A stretch of 64,000 bases of DNA from Qipengyuania pelagi. GTDB lineage: Bacteria; Pseudomonadota; Alphaproteobacteria; Sphingomonadales; Sphingomonadaceae. The stretch lies in NCBI RefSeq assembly GCF_009827295.1, contig NZ_WTYD01000002.1:186001-250000 (forward strand). Reading direction: 5' to 3'. Both the position numbers and the translations under genes were made by a program. A model generated the notes under the pieces. That model saw nothing but the letters and a program-made list of their open reading frames with translations, ran no database searches and was not told the origin of the DNA. Below, piece by piece: positions 17,658-26,927 of the stretch (positions are counted from its first letter, which is position 1; every line of letters starts with the position of its first letter).

Positions 17658-18932
17658 TTACTCGGTTATTGCCAAGAGACGCTTTCGCCGGTCAGGCGTC
17701 CCAACGGTCAGCCAAGCGACGACCAACAGATATATAGCGTAATTGAGGCAATGGGCCGCCGCAACACCGGTGAATCCCATTACTGGGGTCAGTAGCCAGG
17801 TCGCCAGAACGAAAACAAGCGCTCCCAAGATTTCGGTGAGGATGAACTCCACCACCAAGCCACGCCCAATCATCAAAAAAGCGAAAACCCATGCGGTGAT
17901 CTTCAACACGTCGCCGGATAATTGCCAGGCGAACAACTGCTCCATTGGGGCAAAGCTGTCTGAAAACAGAAGCGCAATGGCGATATCTCTGAGGAAGAAA
18001 ATCCCTAGCGCGAGCACTGCGACAGCGGGAACGGCGAGACGTAGGACTTGACGCAGTTCGGCGTGCAACTCCTCCCAATCACGAAGCTCGGCTATTCGAG
18101 GCAGGTAATAGAGCGTCAAGGTGGTGGTGATCAGCGTCAGATAAATAAGGCTGATCCGCCACATCGCGTCCCAGTACCCCGCAAAGGCGAACCCGAAACG
18201 TTCGATAAGGATATAGCGCACAAGCAACAAACTGACCGGACCAACGATCGCAGTGGTCGCTGCCATTAGGGTGTACCTACCGAGGCCGCGCAACTCGCGA
18301 CTATTCAACGCCCCGAACCATTTGCGCGGTTCGAACCACTCGCAACGACGCACCAGCATAACCGTAACGACGATGACGACAGCCTGATTCAAGCTCAGCG
18401 CGATCAGCGCGCCTTCCAGGCCGCGATACCAAGCAAGACCCCCGGTAAGAAGCAACGCTAGGATCGATCCCGCAATATTGCTCAGCACATAGCGACGAAC
18501 GTCCTTCAACCCGTTCATGATCGCCAGTAACAATGCGTTGAAACTTATCGGAATTATGCTGATGGCAGCCCAGATCATCACCCCGGCCCGATCGGCGCCG
18601 CCGAGAAACCCCTCGGCCAATTGGCGGCTGAAGACAACCACAGCGATGGCAACAACCAAAGATGCACCAAGAACCACCGTTGCAGCCGTCCGCCAGAGGA
18701 CGCGCTGTCTGTCAGGATCGGTCCCGTAGGCAGCGGTCCCCTTTGTAACCCCGGTGTTTATCGCGCCGGTCGCAAAGGTGACCACCACCGAGAACAAATT
18801 CTGGAATTGTCCGATTACTGCATAGCCGGAGGGACCGACGAGCACCGCCAACACCTTGTTGATGACAATTGCCGACGCCATCCGCACGACCGTCGCCATT
18901 CCATTCAGGGCGCTGGTGCGAATTAGTGACAT
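17658..18932 (-). CDS. wzx: WzxE-like lipid-linked oligosaccharide flippase
   Basis: MOP/MATE-superfamily flippase of 424 residues with about twelve membrane helices. It should move the undecaprenyl-linked repeat unit to the periplasm. It resembles the enterobacterial common-antigen flippase WzxE closely enough to recognise by eye: the start (MSLIRTSALNGMATVVRM), GxxNGVTK-like INTGVTKGTA, and the motif LFAWQLSGDVLKITAWVFAF near residue 340. It lies 10 bp downstream of the sugar aminotransferase gene, the same adjacency seen for wecE-wzxE. WzxE-type flippases handle units with an acetamido-dideoxyhexose, which fits the sugar pathway encoded upstream. Confidence 0.9.
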   Translation of the reverse strand: MSLIRTSALNGMATVVRMASAIVINKVLAVLVGPSGYAVIGQFQNLFSVVVTFATGAINTGVTKGTAAYGTDPDRQRVLWRTAATVVLGASLVVAIAVVVFSRQLAEGFLGGADRAGVMIWAAISIIPISFNALLLAIMNGLKDVRRYVLSNIAGSILALLLTGGLAWYRGLEGALIALSLNQAVVIVVTVMLVRRCEWFEPRKWFGALNSRELRGLGRYTLMAATTAIVGPVSLLLVRYILIERFGFAFAGYWDAMWRISLIYLTLITTTLTLYYLPRIAELRDWEELHAELRQVLRLAVPAVAVLALGIFFLRDIAIALLFSDSFAPMEQLFAWQLSGDVLKITAWVFAFLMIGRGLVVEFILTEILGALVFVLATWLLTPVMGFTGVAAAHCLNYAIYLLVVAWLTVGTPDRRKRLLAITE

Positions 18933-18942
18933 GGGATCGCCT

Positions 18943-20043
18943 TCAGGCGAGCCGGTTTACAGCGTCGATGACATGATCCACCTGTTCCTCGGACATGCTC
19001 GGTCCGATGGGAAGACTTATCACCTCATCGTGAATTGCCTCGCTGATAGGGAAGCTGCCCTTCCCAAGCCCGAGAGATGCATAGGCCGGCTGGAGATGTG
19101 GCGGGACCGGGTAATGAATAACGGTCCCTATGCCTTCTCTCGCCAAACGCTGAGCGAAATCATTGCGCGCGGGGTGGCGGACCACGAAAACGTGCCACAC
19201 CGGCTCGGCCCAGTCAGGCACAAAGGGCAATAACAGGCCGCTCGACTGCATATCCGACAGATATCGCCCGGCGATGGCACGGCGACGATCGTTCTCCGCG
19301 TCCAGCCTAGCGAGTTTGACCTGGAGAAACGCGGCATGAATCTCGTCCAGCCGACTGTTATAGCCGATTACTTCGTTGTGATATTTGGTGCGGGATCCGT
19401 AGTTACGAAACGTCGCCAATCGATCTGCGAGGTCAACGTCTCCACACGTGACCGCGCCGCCATCGCCAAGTGCGCCAAGGTTTTTACCAGGATAAAAGCT
19501 CCAAGCGACAATCGAATTGCCGCCACCCAGGCGTCTGCCCCGGTATCGTGCGCCCTGCGCCTGCGCACCATCCTCCAAAACCTGCAGTCCGTGCCGGCCA
19601 GCGACTGTGCGAATTGAATCGAGATCGGCGGGCTGCCCGTAAAGATGGACCGGCATGATCGCCTTAGTCCGCTCAGTTATGGCGGATGCTATCCGATGCG
19701 GGTCGAGATTATAAGTCCGCTCGTCCGGCTCGACCGGCACTGGTGTCGCACCAAGATGACTGACCGCCAACCATGTTGCTATATACGTGTTTGACGGAAC
19801 GATCACTTCGTCGCCCGGGCCGATAGCCATCGCACGAAGCCCCAGGGTAAGTGCGTCCAATCCATTTGCAACGCCCACGCACCGGCTTGTCTCGCAATAA
19901 GCGGCGAACTGGCTTTCGAAACGCCGCACTTCCTCACCTAGAACGAACCAGCCGGAATCGATCACGCGGGCAGCGGCTTCGATCAGATCCTCTCGCGCGG
20001 CACCCGTAATCTTCTTGAGATCCAGAAACGGGACGTCGGTCAC
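18943..20043 (-). CDS. dTDP-3-keto-6-deoxyhexose 3-aminotransferase (FdtB/QdtB-like, DegT family)
   Basis: PLP-dependent sugar aminotransferase of 366 residues. The start is the GTG at 20043, overlapping the TGA of the upstream fusion gene (GTGA); the longer open frame in front is not used, because the family begins with VPFLDLKK. It shows DSGWFVLGEEVRRFE, the conserved VPVEPDERTYNLDP strand and the PLP lysine in SFYPGKNLGALGDGGAV, followed by RNYGSRTKYHNEVIGYNSRLDEI. The active-site form is characteristic of DesV/FdtB/QdtB enzymes, which aminate C3 of dTDP-3-keto-6-deoxyhexoses with glutamate. Its partner enzymes are encoded immediately upstream. Confidence 0.9.
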   Translation of the reverse strand: MTDVPFLDLKKITGAAREDLIEAAARVIDSGWFVLGEEVRRFESQFAAYCETSRCVGVANGLDALTLGLRAMAIGPGDEVIVPSNTYIATWLAVSHLGATPVPVEPDERTYNLDPHRIASAITERTKAIMPVHLYGQPADLDSIRTVAGRHGLQVLEDGAQAQGARYRGRRLGGGNSIVAWSFYPGKNLGALGDGGAVTCGDVDLADRLATFRNYGSRTKYHNEVIGYNSRLDEIHAAFLQVKLARLDAENDRRRAIAGRYLSDMQSSGLLLPFVPDWAEPVWHVFVVRHPARNDFAQRLAREGIGTVIHYPVPPHLQPAYASLGLGKGSFPISEAIHDEVISLPIGPSMSEEQVDHVIDAVNRLA

Positions 20044-20972
20044 TCGGATACTCCGATCAATTCTAGATATTCGCGATAGTCGCGAACGTAATCTGCTGGA
20101 TCGTATGGGTGCGAGGCCAAAACAAGCAGCACTGCATCGTTGCTGTAACGATATTGCGTGCCCCAAATGCGCGGCGGCATGTAAAGCGCCTTGGCGTTTG
20201 CGTCGAGAAGAAATTCCTGACGTACGAACCCGTTGTCGGCGATCGCAACGCATTGGCCATGTGCGCAAATCAGCAACTGATGGCATTCATGATGCGCGTG
20301 CTCTCCACGGGTTTCACGACTGGGCACATCATGAACCATAAAAATACGCTGCGGAAGAAATGGTAGGCCTTGTCCCTCTTGCGCAACAGTCAGCTTGCCT
20401 CGCATATCGGCAGCGACACGAAGCGAGATTAACTCAACGCCGGGCACTATGCTAATTGCTTCGTTTCCCTCATTGGGCGCACCATCCACCGCCAACGCAG
20501 AAGCTTTGGTGTTCGTGTAGCCAATGATCGTAGCGGGATTGCCGATTACGGTAGCAAAATCGGGTACGTCCCGCGTCACCACTGCGCCCGCTCCAACCAT
20601 CGCGTTTTCGCCAATGGTGATGCCTGGCAGAATTGTGGCATTAGCCCCGATCGACGCACCCCGGCGGACGAAGGTGCGTGCGAACCTTTCTGGATACCGC
20701 TTGGAACGCGGCTTTAAATCGTTGGTAAATGTTACGTTAGGACCGAGGAATGCGTCGTCCTCCACAGTCACCCCGTCCCAAAGTTGAACTCCACTCTTTA
20801 CAGTTACGTTATCGCCCAGAACCACATCGTTTTCTATCAGCACATGAGCGCAAATATTGCATCCCCGGCCGATTGTGGCGCCCGGCAGAATGACGCAAAA
20901 TTGCCAAATTCGCGTGTCGTCACCTATGGACGATGCCTGGACGTCGGCAGTCGGATGGGTGAGTGAGGCCAT
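20040..20972 (-). CDS. Bifunctional sugar N-acetyltransferase / dTDP-4-keto-6-deoxyglucose 3,4-ketoisomerase (WxcM/FdtD-like)
   Basis: A two-domain protein of 310 residues. The N-terminal half (about 1-165) is a left-handed beta-helix acetyltransferase with hexapeptide repeats (IGDDTRIWQFCVILPGATIG, IGENAMVGAGAVVTRDVP). The C-terminal half (about 180-310) is a WxcM-type cupin: RIFMVHDVPSRETRGEHAHH, CHQLLICAHGQC and MPPRIWGTQYRYS. Such fusions (Xanthomonas WxcM, FdtD) perform the first and last steps of 3-acetamido-3,6-dideoxyhexose synthesis: isomerisation of dTDP-4-keto-6-deoxyglucose, and N-acetylation after amination. GAGGAA precedes the ATG, and the stop overlaps the aminotransferase start. 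Whether the product is Fuc3NAc or Qui3NAc cannot be told by eye. Confidence 0.9.
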   Translation of the reverse strand: MASLTHPTADVQASSIGDDTRIWQFCVILPGATIGRGCNICAHVLIENDVVLGDNVTVKSGVQLWDGVTVEDDAFLGPNVTFTNDLKPRSKRYPERFARTFVRRGASIGANATILPGITIGENAMVGAGAVVTRDVPDFATVIGNPATIIGYTNTKASALAVDGAPNEGNEAISIVPGVELISLRVAADMRGKLTVAQEGQGLPFLPQRIFMVHDVPSRETRGEHAHHECHQLLICAHGQCVAIADNGFVRQEFLLDANAKALYMPPRIWGTQYRYSNDAVLLVLASHPYDPADYVRDYREYLELIGVSE

Positions 20973-21002
20973 AAATCATTCCTCGATAAAATCGCGTCAG
21001 CG

Positions 21003-22301
21003 TCAGCGCGCGCCAAAGCCTGTGATTATGGTTCGGATCGTCCGCACCACAATCAAGAGATCGATCCACGGCGAATACTGTTTGATATAATAAAAATCGT
21101 AATGAAGCTTGCTTCGGACATCATCCACATCGGCCACGTGGCCCTGACAGACCTGTGCCCAGCCGGCGATTCCCGGTCGAATGACGTGGCGATACCGATA
21201 GAACGGTATTTCCGCTTCGTACCACTGCGACAGAACCGAAGCTTCGGGACGCGGGCCGATCCAGCTCATCTCGCCCTTGAGGACATTCAGGATTTGCGGA
21301 AGTTCGTCGATCCGCGATTTGCGCAAGAATCTTCCGATCGGAGTGATGCGATTGTCGCGGTCGCGAGTGATGGCGAGATCACGCACCGCACTCGGATTGG
21401 ATGCCGAGATCTTCATGGTGCGGAACTTGTAAACGGTAAAGGGCCTGCCCTGATATCCGATCCTCTCCTGCCGGAACAGAGCAGGCCCCGGTGAATCCAG
21501 GCGCACAAGAAGACCGACAAGGAGAAGGAAGGGGAAGAGGAGAACCCCCATCGCGAGCGCCACCAGCCAATCGATGGATCGCTTCAAGATCATGTAATCA
21601 TGCCGCGGGGTGAGCGATCCGAAGCTGTTCTCCGAAAGATGCTCCAGTTCCACCATGCCGGTCAGGGATTCCATCAGATGCTTGACGTGATAGACGGGCA
21701 TATTGGCCAAGGCATAATCGGCCAATTTCCTGTCCCATTCGCTCGGAAGATCAATCCGTAAGTCCGCCGCGATAGCATCGAGCCCAGCAGTCGAAGCTTC
21801 TGGCGATTCCAGAACTCGCCAGGTGACATGCGGGAATTTGGGAAGCTGGCCCATGTCGCCGAACGGCAGTATCCCAATATGCAACTGCTGGCGGCGCTGA
21901 ACCAACGCGCCGACGAGGAAAAACCATCCCAAAGTAAGCGAATAGCCCAGCAGCAAAGTCGTACGATTATAGGAAATGCGACCGAGCACGAAAGCGATCA
22001 GCAGAACGCCGAATGCTAGGCTGAAAGACGAAAGCGCCGAAGCCAGGGCTTCCGAACCGGGATATGTCGCGACGTTGCGCGTCAACCAAGCGCCGATCAC
22101 GATTGCAATCGATGTGCCGATCAACGTATTCCGCAGGCCGATATCAGCAGTCCCGATACCGTAAAACAAGATGCCGCCGATGGCAGGAAGCACCGCAGCA
22201 AGCACGATCCCGATGGTTGCCTGGAATCGTATCCGAGCCCAGAAAATCGGTCGTAGAGGTTGAACGCCAGTCAAAAGAAAATCCACTCTGCACGACCACA
22301 T
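21003..22301 (-). CDS. Undecaprenyl-phosphate sugar-1-phosphate transferase (WcaJ/ExoY-type initiating transferase)
   Basis: Polyprenyl-phosphate hexose-1-phosphate transferase of 432 residues. It starts repeat-unit synthesis by moving a sugar-1-phosphate from a nucleotide sugar to undecaprenyl phosphate. N-terminal helices (about residues 20-135) precede a soluble segment, then the catalytic bacterial sugar transferase domain: KRSIDWLVALAMGVLLFPFL, GPALFRQERIGYQGRPF, KFRTM, DELPQILNVLKGEMSWIGPRP and GIAGWAQVCQG. Four to five N-terminal helices are expected in the WcaJ/WbaP class. An ATG at 22301 is used; a GTG at 22286 is possible. It is the first gene of the long minus-strand operon. Confidence 0.92.
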   Translation of the reverse strand: MWSCRVDFLLTGVQPLRPIFWARIRFQATIGIVLAAVLPAIGGILFYGIGTADIGLRNTLIGTSIAIVIGAWLTRNVATYPGSEALASALSSFSLAFGVLLIAFVLGRISYNRTTLLLGYSLTLGWFFLVGALVQRRQQLHIGILPFGDMGQLPKFPHVTWRVLESPEASTAGLDAIAADLRIDLPSEWDRKLADYALANMPVYHVKHLMESLTGMVELEHLSENSFGSLTPRHDYMILKRSIDWLVALAMGVLLFPFLLLVGLLVRLDSPGPALFRQERIGYQGRPFTVYKFRTMKISASNPSAVRDLAITRDRDNRITPIGRFLRKSRIDELPQILNVLKGEMSWIGPRPEASVLSQWYEAEIPFYRYRHVIRPGIAGWAQVCQGHVADVDDVRSKLHYDFYYIKQYSPWIDLLIVVRTIRTIITGFGAR

Positions 22302-22470
22302 CCGGTGCGGTCCGCTCGCGATTGCGGCGTCCTAGCTACTGGCGAGCCGCGATGCAACTATATAACGAATTATCGGCGGTTACCACGCTTAACAGCCCGG
22401 TTTTCGAACCATCAAATACGCGCCACACCCGATTGTCCCCCACGCAATATCTCGCTATCGCACCTGCCTC
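22302..22470. promoter_or_regulatory. Divergent intergenic region between the polysaccharide operon and rmlCBDA
   Basis: This 169-bp gap separates the initiating transferase gene from rmlC on the opposite strand, so it should carry the promoters for both the 12-gene minus operon and the four-gene rml operon. An AT-rich stretch near 22360-22375 (TATATAACGAATTAT) is a good candidate for a -10 region or melting site. I could not define a full -35/-10 pair or an operator with confidence. Confidence 0.4.
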
Positions 22471-23037
22471 ATGTCGCATCAGCTCCCTCAGCTCATACAT
22501 CCCCGCCGTCATGGCGACTCACGCGGTTGGTTTACCGAAACCTACAATCGCGATTCATTCGCCGATCGGGGTATCGATGTCGTATTCGTGCAGGACAACC
22601 ACTCGCTTTCCAAACCGATATTCACCTTGCGCGGCCTGCATTTTCAAGCGCCGCCACGCGCACAAGACAAGCTCGTGAGGTGCGTCAGCGGGCGGATTTA
22701 CGATGTCGCTGTCGATGTGCGCTCGGGCTCGCCCACCTTTGGCCATTGGGTGGGCGCCGAACTCAGCGCCGAGAACGGGGATCAATTGTTCGTCCCGGTA
22801 GGATTCGCGCACGGCTTCCTAACACTTGAGCCGAATTGCGAAGTCGTTTATAAATGTTCTGACACATACGCTCCCGGGGCGGACGGTGGGATTGCATGGG
22901 ACAGTGCGAACATCGATTGGCCGCTTCCACCGGGCGCTGCCCCCGAGCTTTCTGAGAAAGATCGACACCAACCCACCCTTTCAACGTTCGATAGCCCGTT
23001 CTTGTACGACGGATATCCGCTCGAACCGATTTCGTGA
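22471..23037 (+). CDS. rmlC: dTDP-4-dehydrorhamnose 3,5-epimerase
   Basis: Cupin-fold epimerase of 188 residues, third step of dTDP-L-rhamnose synthesis. It has the family landmarks [21 protein letters not shown] (His of the catalytic dyad in LRGLHFQ), [31 protein letters not shown] and [18 protein letters not shown], which contains the catalytic Tyr. Length is normal for the family. It opens an operon rmlC-rmlB-rmlD-rmlA with short spacings, a gene order often seen in alphaproteobacteria. Confidence 0.96.
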   Translation: MSHQLPQLIHPRRHGDSRGWFTETYNRDSFADRGIDVVFVQDNHSLSKPIFTLRGLHFQAPPRAQDKLVRCVSGRIYDVAVDVRSGSPTFGHWVGAELSAENGDQLFVPVGFAHGFLTLEPNCEVVYKCSDTYAPGADGGIAWDSANIDWPLPPGAAPELSEKDRHQPTLSTFDSPFLYDGYPLEPIS

Positions 23038-23047
23038 AAGATCAATC

Positions 23048-24100
23048 ATGCTTATCTTTGTAACCGGCGGGGCCGGCTTCATAGGCTCGGCGCTGGTCCG
23101 CCACCTCATTCGCGACACGCAGCACGAGGTGCTGAATTTCGACAAGCTGACCTACGCCGGTGATCCATCGACAGTCAGCGTAGTGGCTGAATCCGATCGC
23201 TATCGATTTGTGCAGGGTGACATTTGCGACGCAGACGCAGTCCGCACCGCGATCGCCGAATTTCGACCGGACGTGATCACGCACCTCGCCGCAGAGAGCC
23301 ACGTAGATCGGTCGATCGATGGGCCGGGGGCATTCATCGATACGAATATCGTGGGAACGTTCGTCATGCTTTCGGAAGCACGCGCCTACTGGCAGGCGCT
23401 CGACGCGGCAGAGCGCGAGAACTTCCGCTTCCACCACATCTCGACCGACGAAGTGTATGGAAGCCTTGGTGAAACCGGGCTCTTCACGGAAGAGACGCCT
23501 TACGATCCCCGCTCCCCCTACTCGGCGTCGAAGGCGGGCAGCGATCATCTTGTGAGTGCGTGGGGCCACACTTATGGACTCCCCATACTCATCACTAACT
23601 GTTCGAACAATTACGGACCCTATCACTTCCCCGAAAAGCTGATACCGCTCATGATCGCCAAAGCGCTTGATGGTGAGCCGCTGCCAATCTACGGCGCCGG
23701 AGATCAAGTGCGCGACTGGCTTTACGTGGAGGATCACGTGAAAGCGCTGCGCACCGTATTCGAGCGCGGAACGCCGGGGCGTACCTACAATGTCGGCGGC
23801 CACAATGAGAAGCAGAACATTGAAGTTGTTCGGGCTCTCTGTTCGATCCTGGATCGGCTCGCACCACGAGCCGACGGCAAGAACTATGCCGAGCAGATCA
23901 CGTCCGTCGCCGATCGTCCGGGTCATGACAAACGATACGCGATAGACGCGACGCGGATTGGCGAGGAATTGGGCTGGCGCCCCGAAGAGACTTTCGAGAC
24001 GGGTATCGAGAAGACTGTACGCTGGTATCTTGAGAATCAGGATTGGTGGCGTCCGCTAGTGGCAGAGAAAGCCGCCGAGCGACGCGGGATTTCCAAGTGA
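23048..24100 (+). CDS. rmlB: dTDP-glucose 4,6-dehydratase
   Basis: Extended short-chain dehydratase of 350 residues. It converts dTDP-glucose to dTDP-4-keto-6-deoxyglucose, the branch point here for rhamnose and the 3-acetamido sugar. It has the NAD motif GGAGFIG at the N-terminus, [14 protein letters not shown], the catalytic [12 protein letters not shown] with Thr/Asp/Glu, [14 protein letters not shown] (YxxxK), [19 protein letters not shown] and [13 protein letters not shown]. The ATG at 23048 begins directly before the Rossmann strand and is 10 bp after rmlC. The frame is open further upstream, but that part overlaps rmlC. Confidence 0.97.
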   Translation: MLIFVTGGAGFIGSALVRHLIRDTQHEVLNFDKLTYAGDPSTVSVVAESDRYRFVQGDICDADAVRTAIAEFRPDVITHLAAESHVDRSIDGPGAFIDTNIVGTFVMLSEARAYWQALDAAERENFRFHHISTDEVYGSLGETGLFTEETPYDPRSPYSASKAGSDHLVSAWGHTYGLPILITNCSNNYGPYHFPEKLIPLMIAKALDGEPLPIYGAGDQVRDWLYVEDHVKALRTVFERGTPGRTYNVGGHNEKQNIEVVRALCSILDRLAPRADGKNYAEQITSVADRPGHDKRYAIDATRIGEELGWRPEETFETGIEKTVRWYLENQDWWRPLVAEKAAERRGISK

Positions 24101-24148
24101 TACCAAGCGACACTAATTTTCCTAATGTCCTTGCGAAGTATCAACGGA

Positions 24149-25060
24149 ATGCGTGAAATTCTTTTGACCGGAGCGAGAGGGCAACTCGGCACCGAGCTCC
24201 AGCGCGCGACCTGGCCATCCGACGTTACGCTTGTCGCGATCGACAGGAACGACCTCGATCTAACCGATACTGCCGCGATCGCAGCCAGAGTCGCAGCACG
24301 CGATTGGGCCGCGATCATCAATGGTGCCGCCTACACAGCGGTCGATCAGTCCGAAAGCGATCCCGCCATCGCCTGGGCGGTCAACGCGACGGCTCCAGCA
24401 GCATTCGGCAAGGCTTGCGCAGAGGCGGGCATTCCCCTGGTCCAGGTTTCGACTGATTATGTTTTCGCGGGCGACAAGCAAGGCGCCTGGGAGGTCGATG
24501 ATGCCCCCGGGCCCGTGAGCGTCTACGGCGCTTCGAAGCTGGGGGGAGAGATGGCGGTATGCGCTTCGGGCGCACGTCATGCCGTAGTGCGCACCGCGTG
24601 GGTCGTTTCCGCGCATGGGAGCAATTTCGTGAAAACGATGCTGCGAGTGGCAGCCGCCAATCCAACCTTGCGCGTTGTCGCGGATCAGCGCGGCGCGCCT
24701 ACAAGTGCAGCAGATCTCGCCAGCGCGCTGCAAACTATCACCCTTCGCCTGATCGAGGATACCAGCGCACCCACCGGTACGTTCCACTTTTCGAACGCAG
24801 GCGAAACGACCTGGGCGGATTTCGCGAAAGAGATTTTTCGCCAGTCCGCTCGTCGCGGAGGTGCCGTGGCTGAAGTCGAATCGATCACTACGGCTGAATA
24901 CCCCACCCCCGCCAGGCGACCAGCCAATTCGCTGTTGAGCCATCGCGCCATCGAAACCGCTTTCGGTATTACGCCACGAGATTGGAAGGCGGCCCTCGCC
25001 GATATTCTCGACGAATTGATTGGCGCTCAAACCATAAACGCCACGGAGAGACACTCATGA
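24149..25060 (+). CDS. rmlD: dTDP-4-dehydrorhamnose reductase
   Basis: NAD(P)H-dependent reductase of 303 residues, last step of dTDP-L-rhamnose synthesis. It begins [14 protein letters not shown], the expected start for RmlD. An upstream in-frame ATG at 24125 would add eight residues without family support. It contains [29 protein letters not shown], the YGASKLGGE active-site YxxxK, and [18 protein letters not shown]. It overlaps rmlA by 4 nt (ATGA). The start choice is the only uncertain point. Confidence 0.94.
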   Translation: MREILLTGARGQLGTELQRATWPSDVTLVAIDRNDLDLTDTAAIAARVAARDWAAIINGAAYTAVDQSESDPAIAWAVNATAPAAFGKACAEAGIPLVQVSTDYVFAGDKQGAWEVDDAPGPVSVYGASKLGGEMAVCASGARHAVVRTAWVVSAHGSNFVKTMLRVAAANPTLRVVADQRGAPTSAADLASALQTITLRLIEDTSAPTGTFHFSNAGETTWADFAKEIFRQSARRGGAVAEVESITTAEYPTPARRPANSLLSHRAIETAFGITPRDWKAALADILDELIGAQTINATERHS

Positions 25061-25926
25061 AAGGCATTATCCTTGCCGGCGGATCCGGCACCCGGCTCCA
25101 TCCAGCGACCCTCGCGGTGAACAAACAGCTCCTTCCGGTCTACGACAAACCGATGATCTACTATCCGCTCAGCGTGCTGATGCTGGCGGGGATTCGCGAA
25201 GTTCTGATCATCTCATCATCCGAATACCTGGAAAATTATCGGCGGCTTTTCGACGACGGATTGAGCCTTGGCCTGTCGATCTCGTATGCTGAACAACCCC
25301 GACCGGAAGGGCTTGCCCAAGCCTTCACAATCGGGGCCGACTTCATCGGCGATGACAATGTCGCCCTCGTCCTGGGTGACAATATCTTCTTCGGAACCGG
25401 CTTATCTGAGCTGCTGGCGAGTGCCGTCGCCCGATCGGACGGGGCGACCGTCTTCTCCTATCAGGTCGACGATCCCGAGCGCTATGGCGTCGTGGAGCTG
25501 GGCCCTGACGGGCGCGCAATTACGATCGAAGAGAAGCCGAACAATCCCAAGTCGAACTCAGCCGTTACCGGTCTTTATTTCTATGATAACCGTGTCGTAG
25601 AGATGGCCCGCAATCTCAAGCCGTCCGCACGCGGCGAACTCGAGATTACCGATTTGAACCGCCTCTATATGGAAGCTGGCGATCTTTTCGTCGAACAGAT
25701 GGGCCGCGGTTATGCTTGGCTCGACACGGGTACGCATGACAGCCTGCTCGAAGCGAGCGAGTTCGTCCGAACGCTCCAACACCGTCAGGGAATTCAAATC
25801 GCATGCCTTGAGGAAATCGCCTTTTCCATGGGGTTCATTTCAGCCGACACTGCACGCGAAGCGGGCGAACGTTTCAGCAAGACCGCGTATGGCCGCGCGA
25901 TCTTGAGGTCGGTGGAGAGGCGTTAG
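25057..25926 (+). CDS. rmlA: Glucose-1-phosphate thymidylyltransferase
   Basis: Nucleotidyltransferase of 289 residues that makes dTDP-glucose from glucose-1-phosphate and dTTP. It has the signature [38 protein letters not shown], the metal site LGDNIFFG, and [20 protein letters not shown]. It starts at the ATG overlapping the rmlD stop, with GGAGAG a few bases upstream. It is normally feedback-inhibited by dTDP-rhamnose (family knowledge). It ends the operon, and no clear terminator is seen in the 209 bp that follow. Confidence 0.97.
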   Translation: MKGIILAGGSGTRLHPATLAVNKQLLPVYDKPMIYYPLSVLMLAGIREVLIISSSEYLENYRRLFDDGLSLGLSISYAEQPRPEGLAQAFTIGADFIGDDNVALVLGDNIFFGTGLSELLASAVARSDGATVFSYQVDDPERYGVVELGPDGRAITIEEKPNNPKSNSAVTGLYFYDNRVVEMARNLKPSARGELEITDLNRLYMEAGDLFVEQMGRGYAWLDTGTHDSLLEASEFVRTLQHRQGIQIACLEEIAFSMGFISADTAREAGERFSKTAYGRAILRSVERR

Positions 25927-26135
25927 CCGCTCAACCGGTTCGCACGGAAGCGGTGCGGGAAGATTGTGACCTTCCGAACGTTTTGCCCTCATCACAAAGG
26001 GGCGATTGGCGCTCCCGGCTGCTTTCAAGAGGTGAGGGCTCCGAAGCTGGAAGTTCAGTTGAGCATAGACTGCGGTCGCGAGCAGCTTAGCGAGCCTCTG
26101 AAACACGATTTTGCCGAAATCGGGGAACCGACCGA
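25927..26135. other. Intergenic region after rmlA
   Basis: A 209-bp gap between the convergent rmlA and lipoprotein genes. I see no terminator with a T-run, no ORF of note and no repeat. It marks the right border of the polysaccharide locus. Confidence 0.5.
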
Positions 26136-26555
26136 TTACGCCAGATCCTGCAAGCACCCGATCGCGAAACGGGCCCGGTCGATCGGGTTCGGATAGGCCG
26201 CTTCCACTTCCTCCACCGTCCGCTCTCGGTCGTCCTGGGACAGGCCAGCAGCGGAGCGTTGATCGTAAAGAGCCTGTGCCTGCGCGAAGGCCTGGCGCTG
26301 TTCATCCGACAGGGTGCTGCGCATCCCGTCTTCGATCGCCTGGAGCGACAGGCTGCACAAGGTCGCGCGGTACTGCGGAGACACGGTCGAACTGATTTCG
26401 TCGTTCCCGATGGAAAGTACGCTCGCAATACGTTTGTCTTCTGCCGAGAATGTCTTCTGCTGCGAAACTTTTCTCTCCTCGGTTGCCGGTTTGCCGGCGG
26501 AGCATGCGCCCAGAACGCCAGTGGCGATCAGCGAAAACAGGAAAGCGTTTTTCAT
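26136..26555 (-). CDS. Small lipoprotein of unknown function
   Basis: Protein of 139 residues with a lipoprotein signal peptide: a short charged start, a hydrophobic stretch and the lipobox LGAC at about 15-18. The mature part is polar and helical with two further Cys (in TLCSL and GCLQD) that could pair in the periplasm. It stands alone, convergent to rmlA and about 0.2 kb from the tRNA gene. I recognise no family. Its codon use and GC look native. Confidence 0.75.
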   Translation of the reverse strand: MKNAFLFSLIATGVLGACSAGKPATEERKVSQQKTFSAEDKRIASVLSIGNDEISSTVSPQYRATLCSLSLQAIEDGMRSTLSDEQRQAFAQAQALYDQRSAAGLSQDDRERTVEEVEAAYPNPIDRARFAIGCLQDLA

Positions 26556-26740
26556 CGTGGGCCTAATCTAGCAAATTGGCCGGGTTTACCAACCCTAATC
26601 GATCGCGAAACACCGCCGCAACCAGCTGTCCGAGGGTGACGCTCGACGATAAAGCATGTTCTTGAGATAGGCCGATAGGATTGCGGCCCGGATTAACCAG
26701 ATCAGGCAGGACGCGGACCGCATCATTCTCAGGGGGAAAA
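26556..26740. other. Intergenic region before tRNA-Thr
   Basis: A 185-bp stretch between the lipoprotein gene start and the 3' end of the tRNA gene (both on the minus strand). It should contain the lipoprotein promoter and the tRNA 3' trailer. I see no attachment-site repeat of the tRNA end, no integrase gene and no ORF worth calling. Confidence 0.5.
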
Positions 26741-26815
26741 TGGTGCTGCTGGGGAGGATTGAACTCCCGGCCTCACCCTTACCAAGGGTGCGCTCTACCA
26801 CTGAGCTACAGCAGC
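26741..26815 (-). tRNA. tRNA-Thr (anticodon GGT)
   Basis: Read on the minus strand this folds as a full cloverleaf of 75 nt: acceptor arm GCTGCTG paired with CAGCAGC, D-arm with the GCTCAGTGGTAGAGC pattern, anticodon stem CACCC/GGGTG around loop TTGGTAA (anticodon GGT, reading ACC), and T-arm CGGGAGTTCAATCCTCCC, with a terminal CCA encoded in the DNA (26741-26743). Confidence 0.97.
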
Positions 26816-26927
26816 GTCCGGGCCGCCGGGACACATACCCGATGGCGAGGCGCGCGCTATTGGCAGTTGGGCCGCCAAAGTCAAGCCGCGCTTGCGATTT
26901 GCGGGCTTAATCGCAAAAGGTTGCGCA

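Noticed and set aside
18943-20286. Long form of the aminotransferase starting at 20286
   Set aside because: The extra 81 codons overlap the fused acetyltransferase/isomerase gene. The GTG at 20043 with GTGA overlap fits the family start.
22826-24100. Long form of rmlB starting inside rmlC
   Set aside because: The first 74 codons overlap rmlC out of frame and lack family similarity. The ATG at 23048 gives the canonical start.
26741-26815. tRNA-Thr as an integration site of a genomic island
   Set aside because: No integrase gene and no repeat of the tRNA 3' end was seen on either side, although the EPS locus lies nearby.
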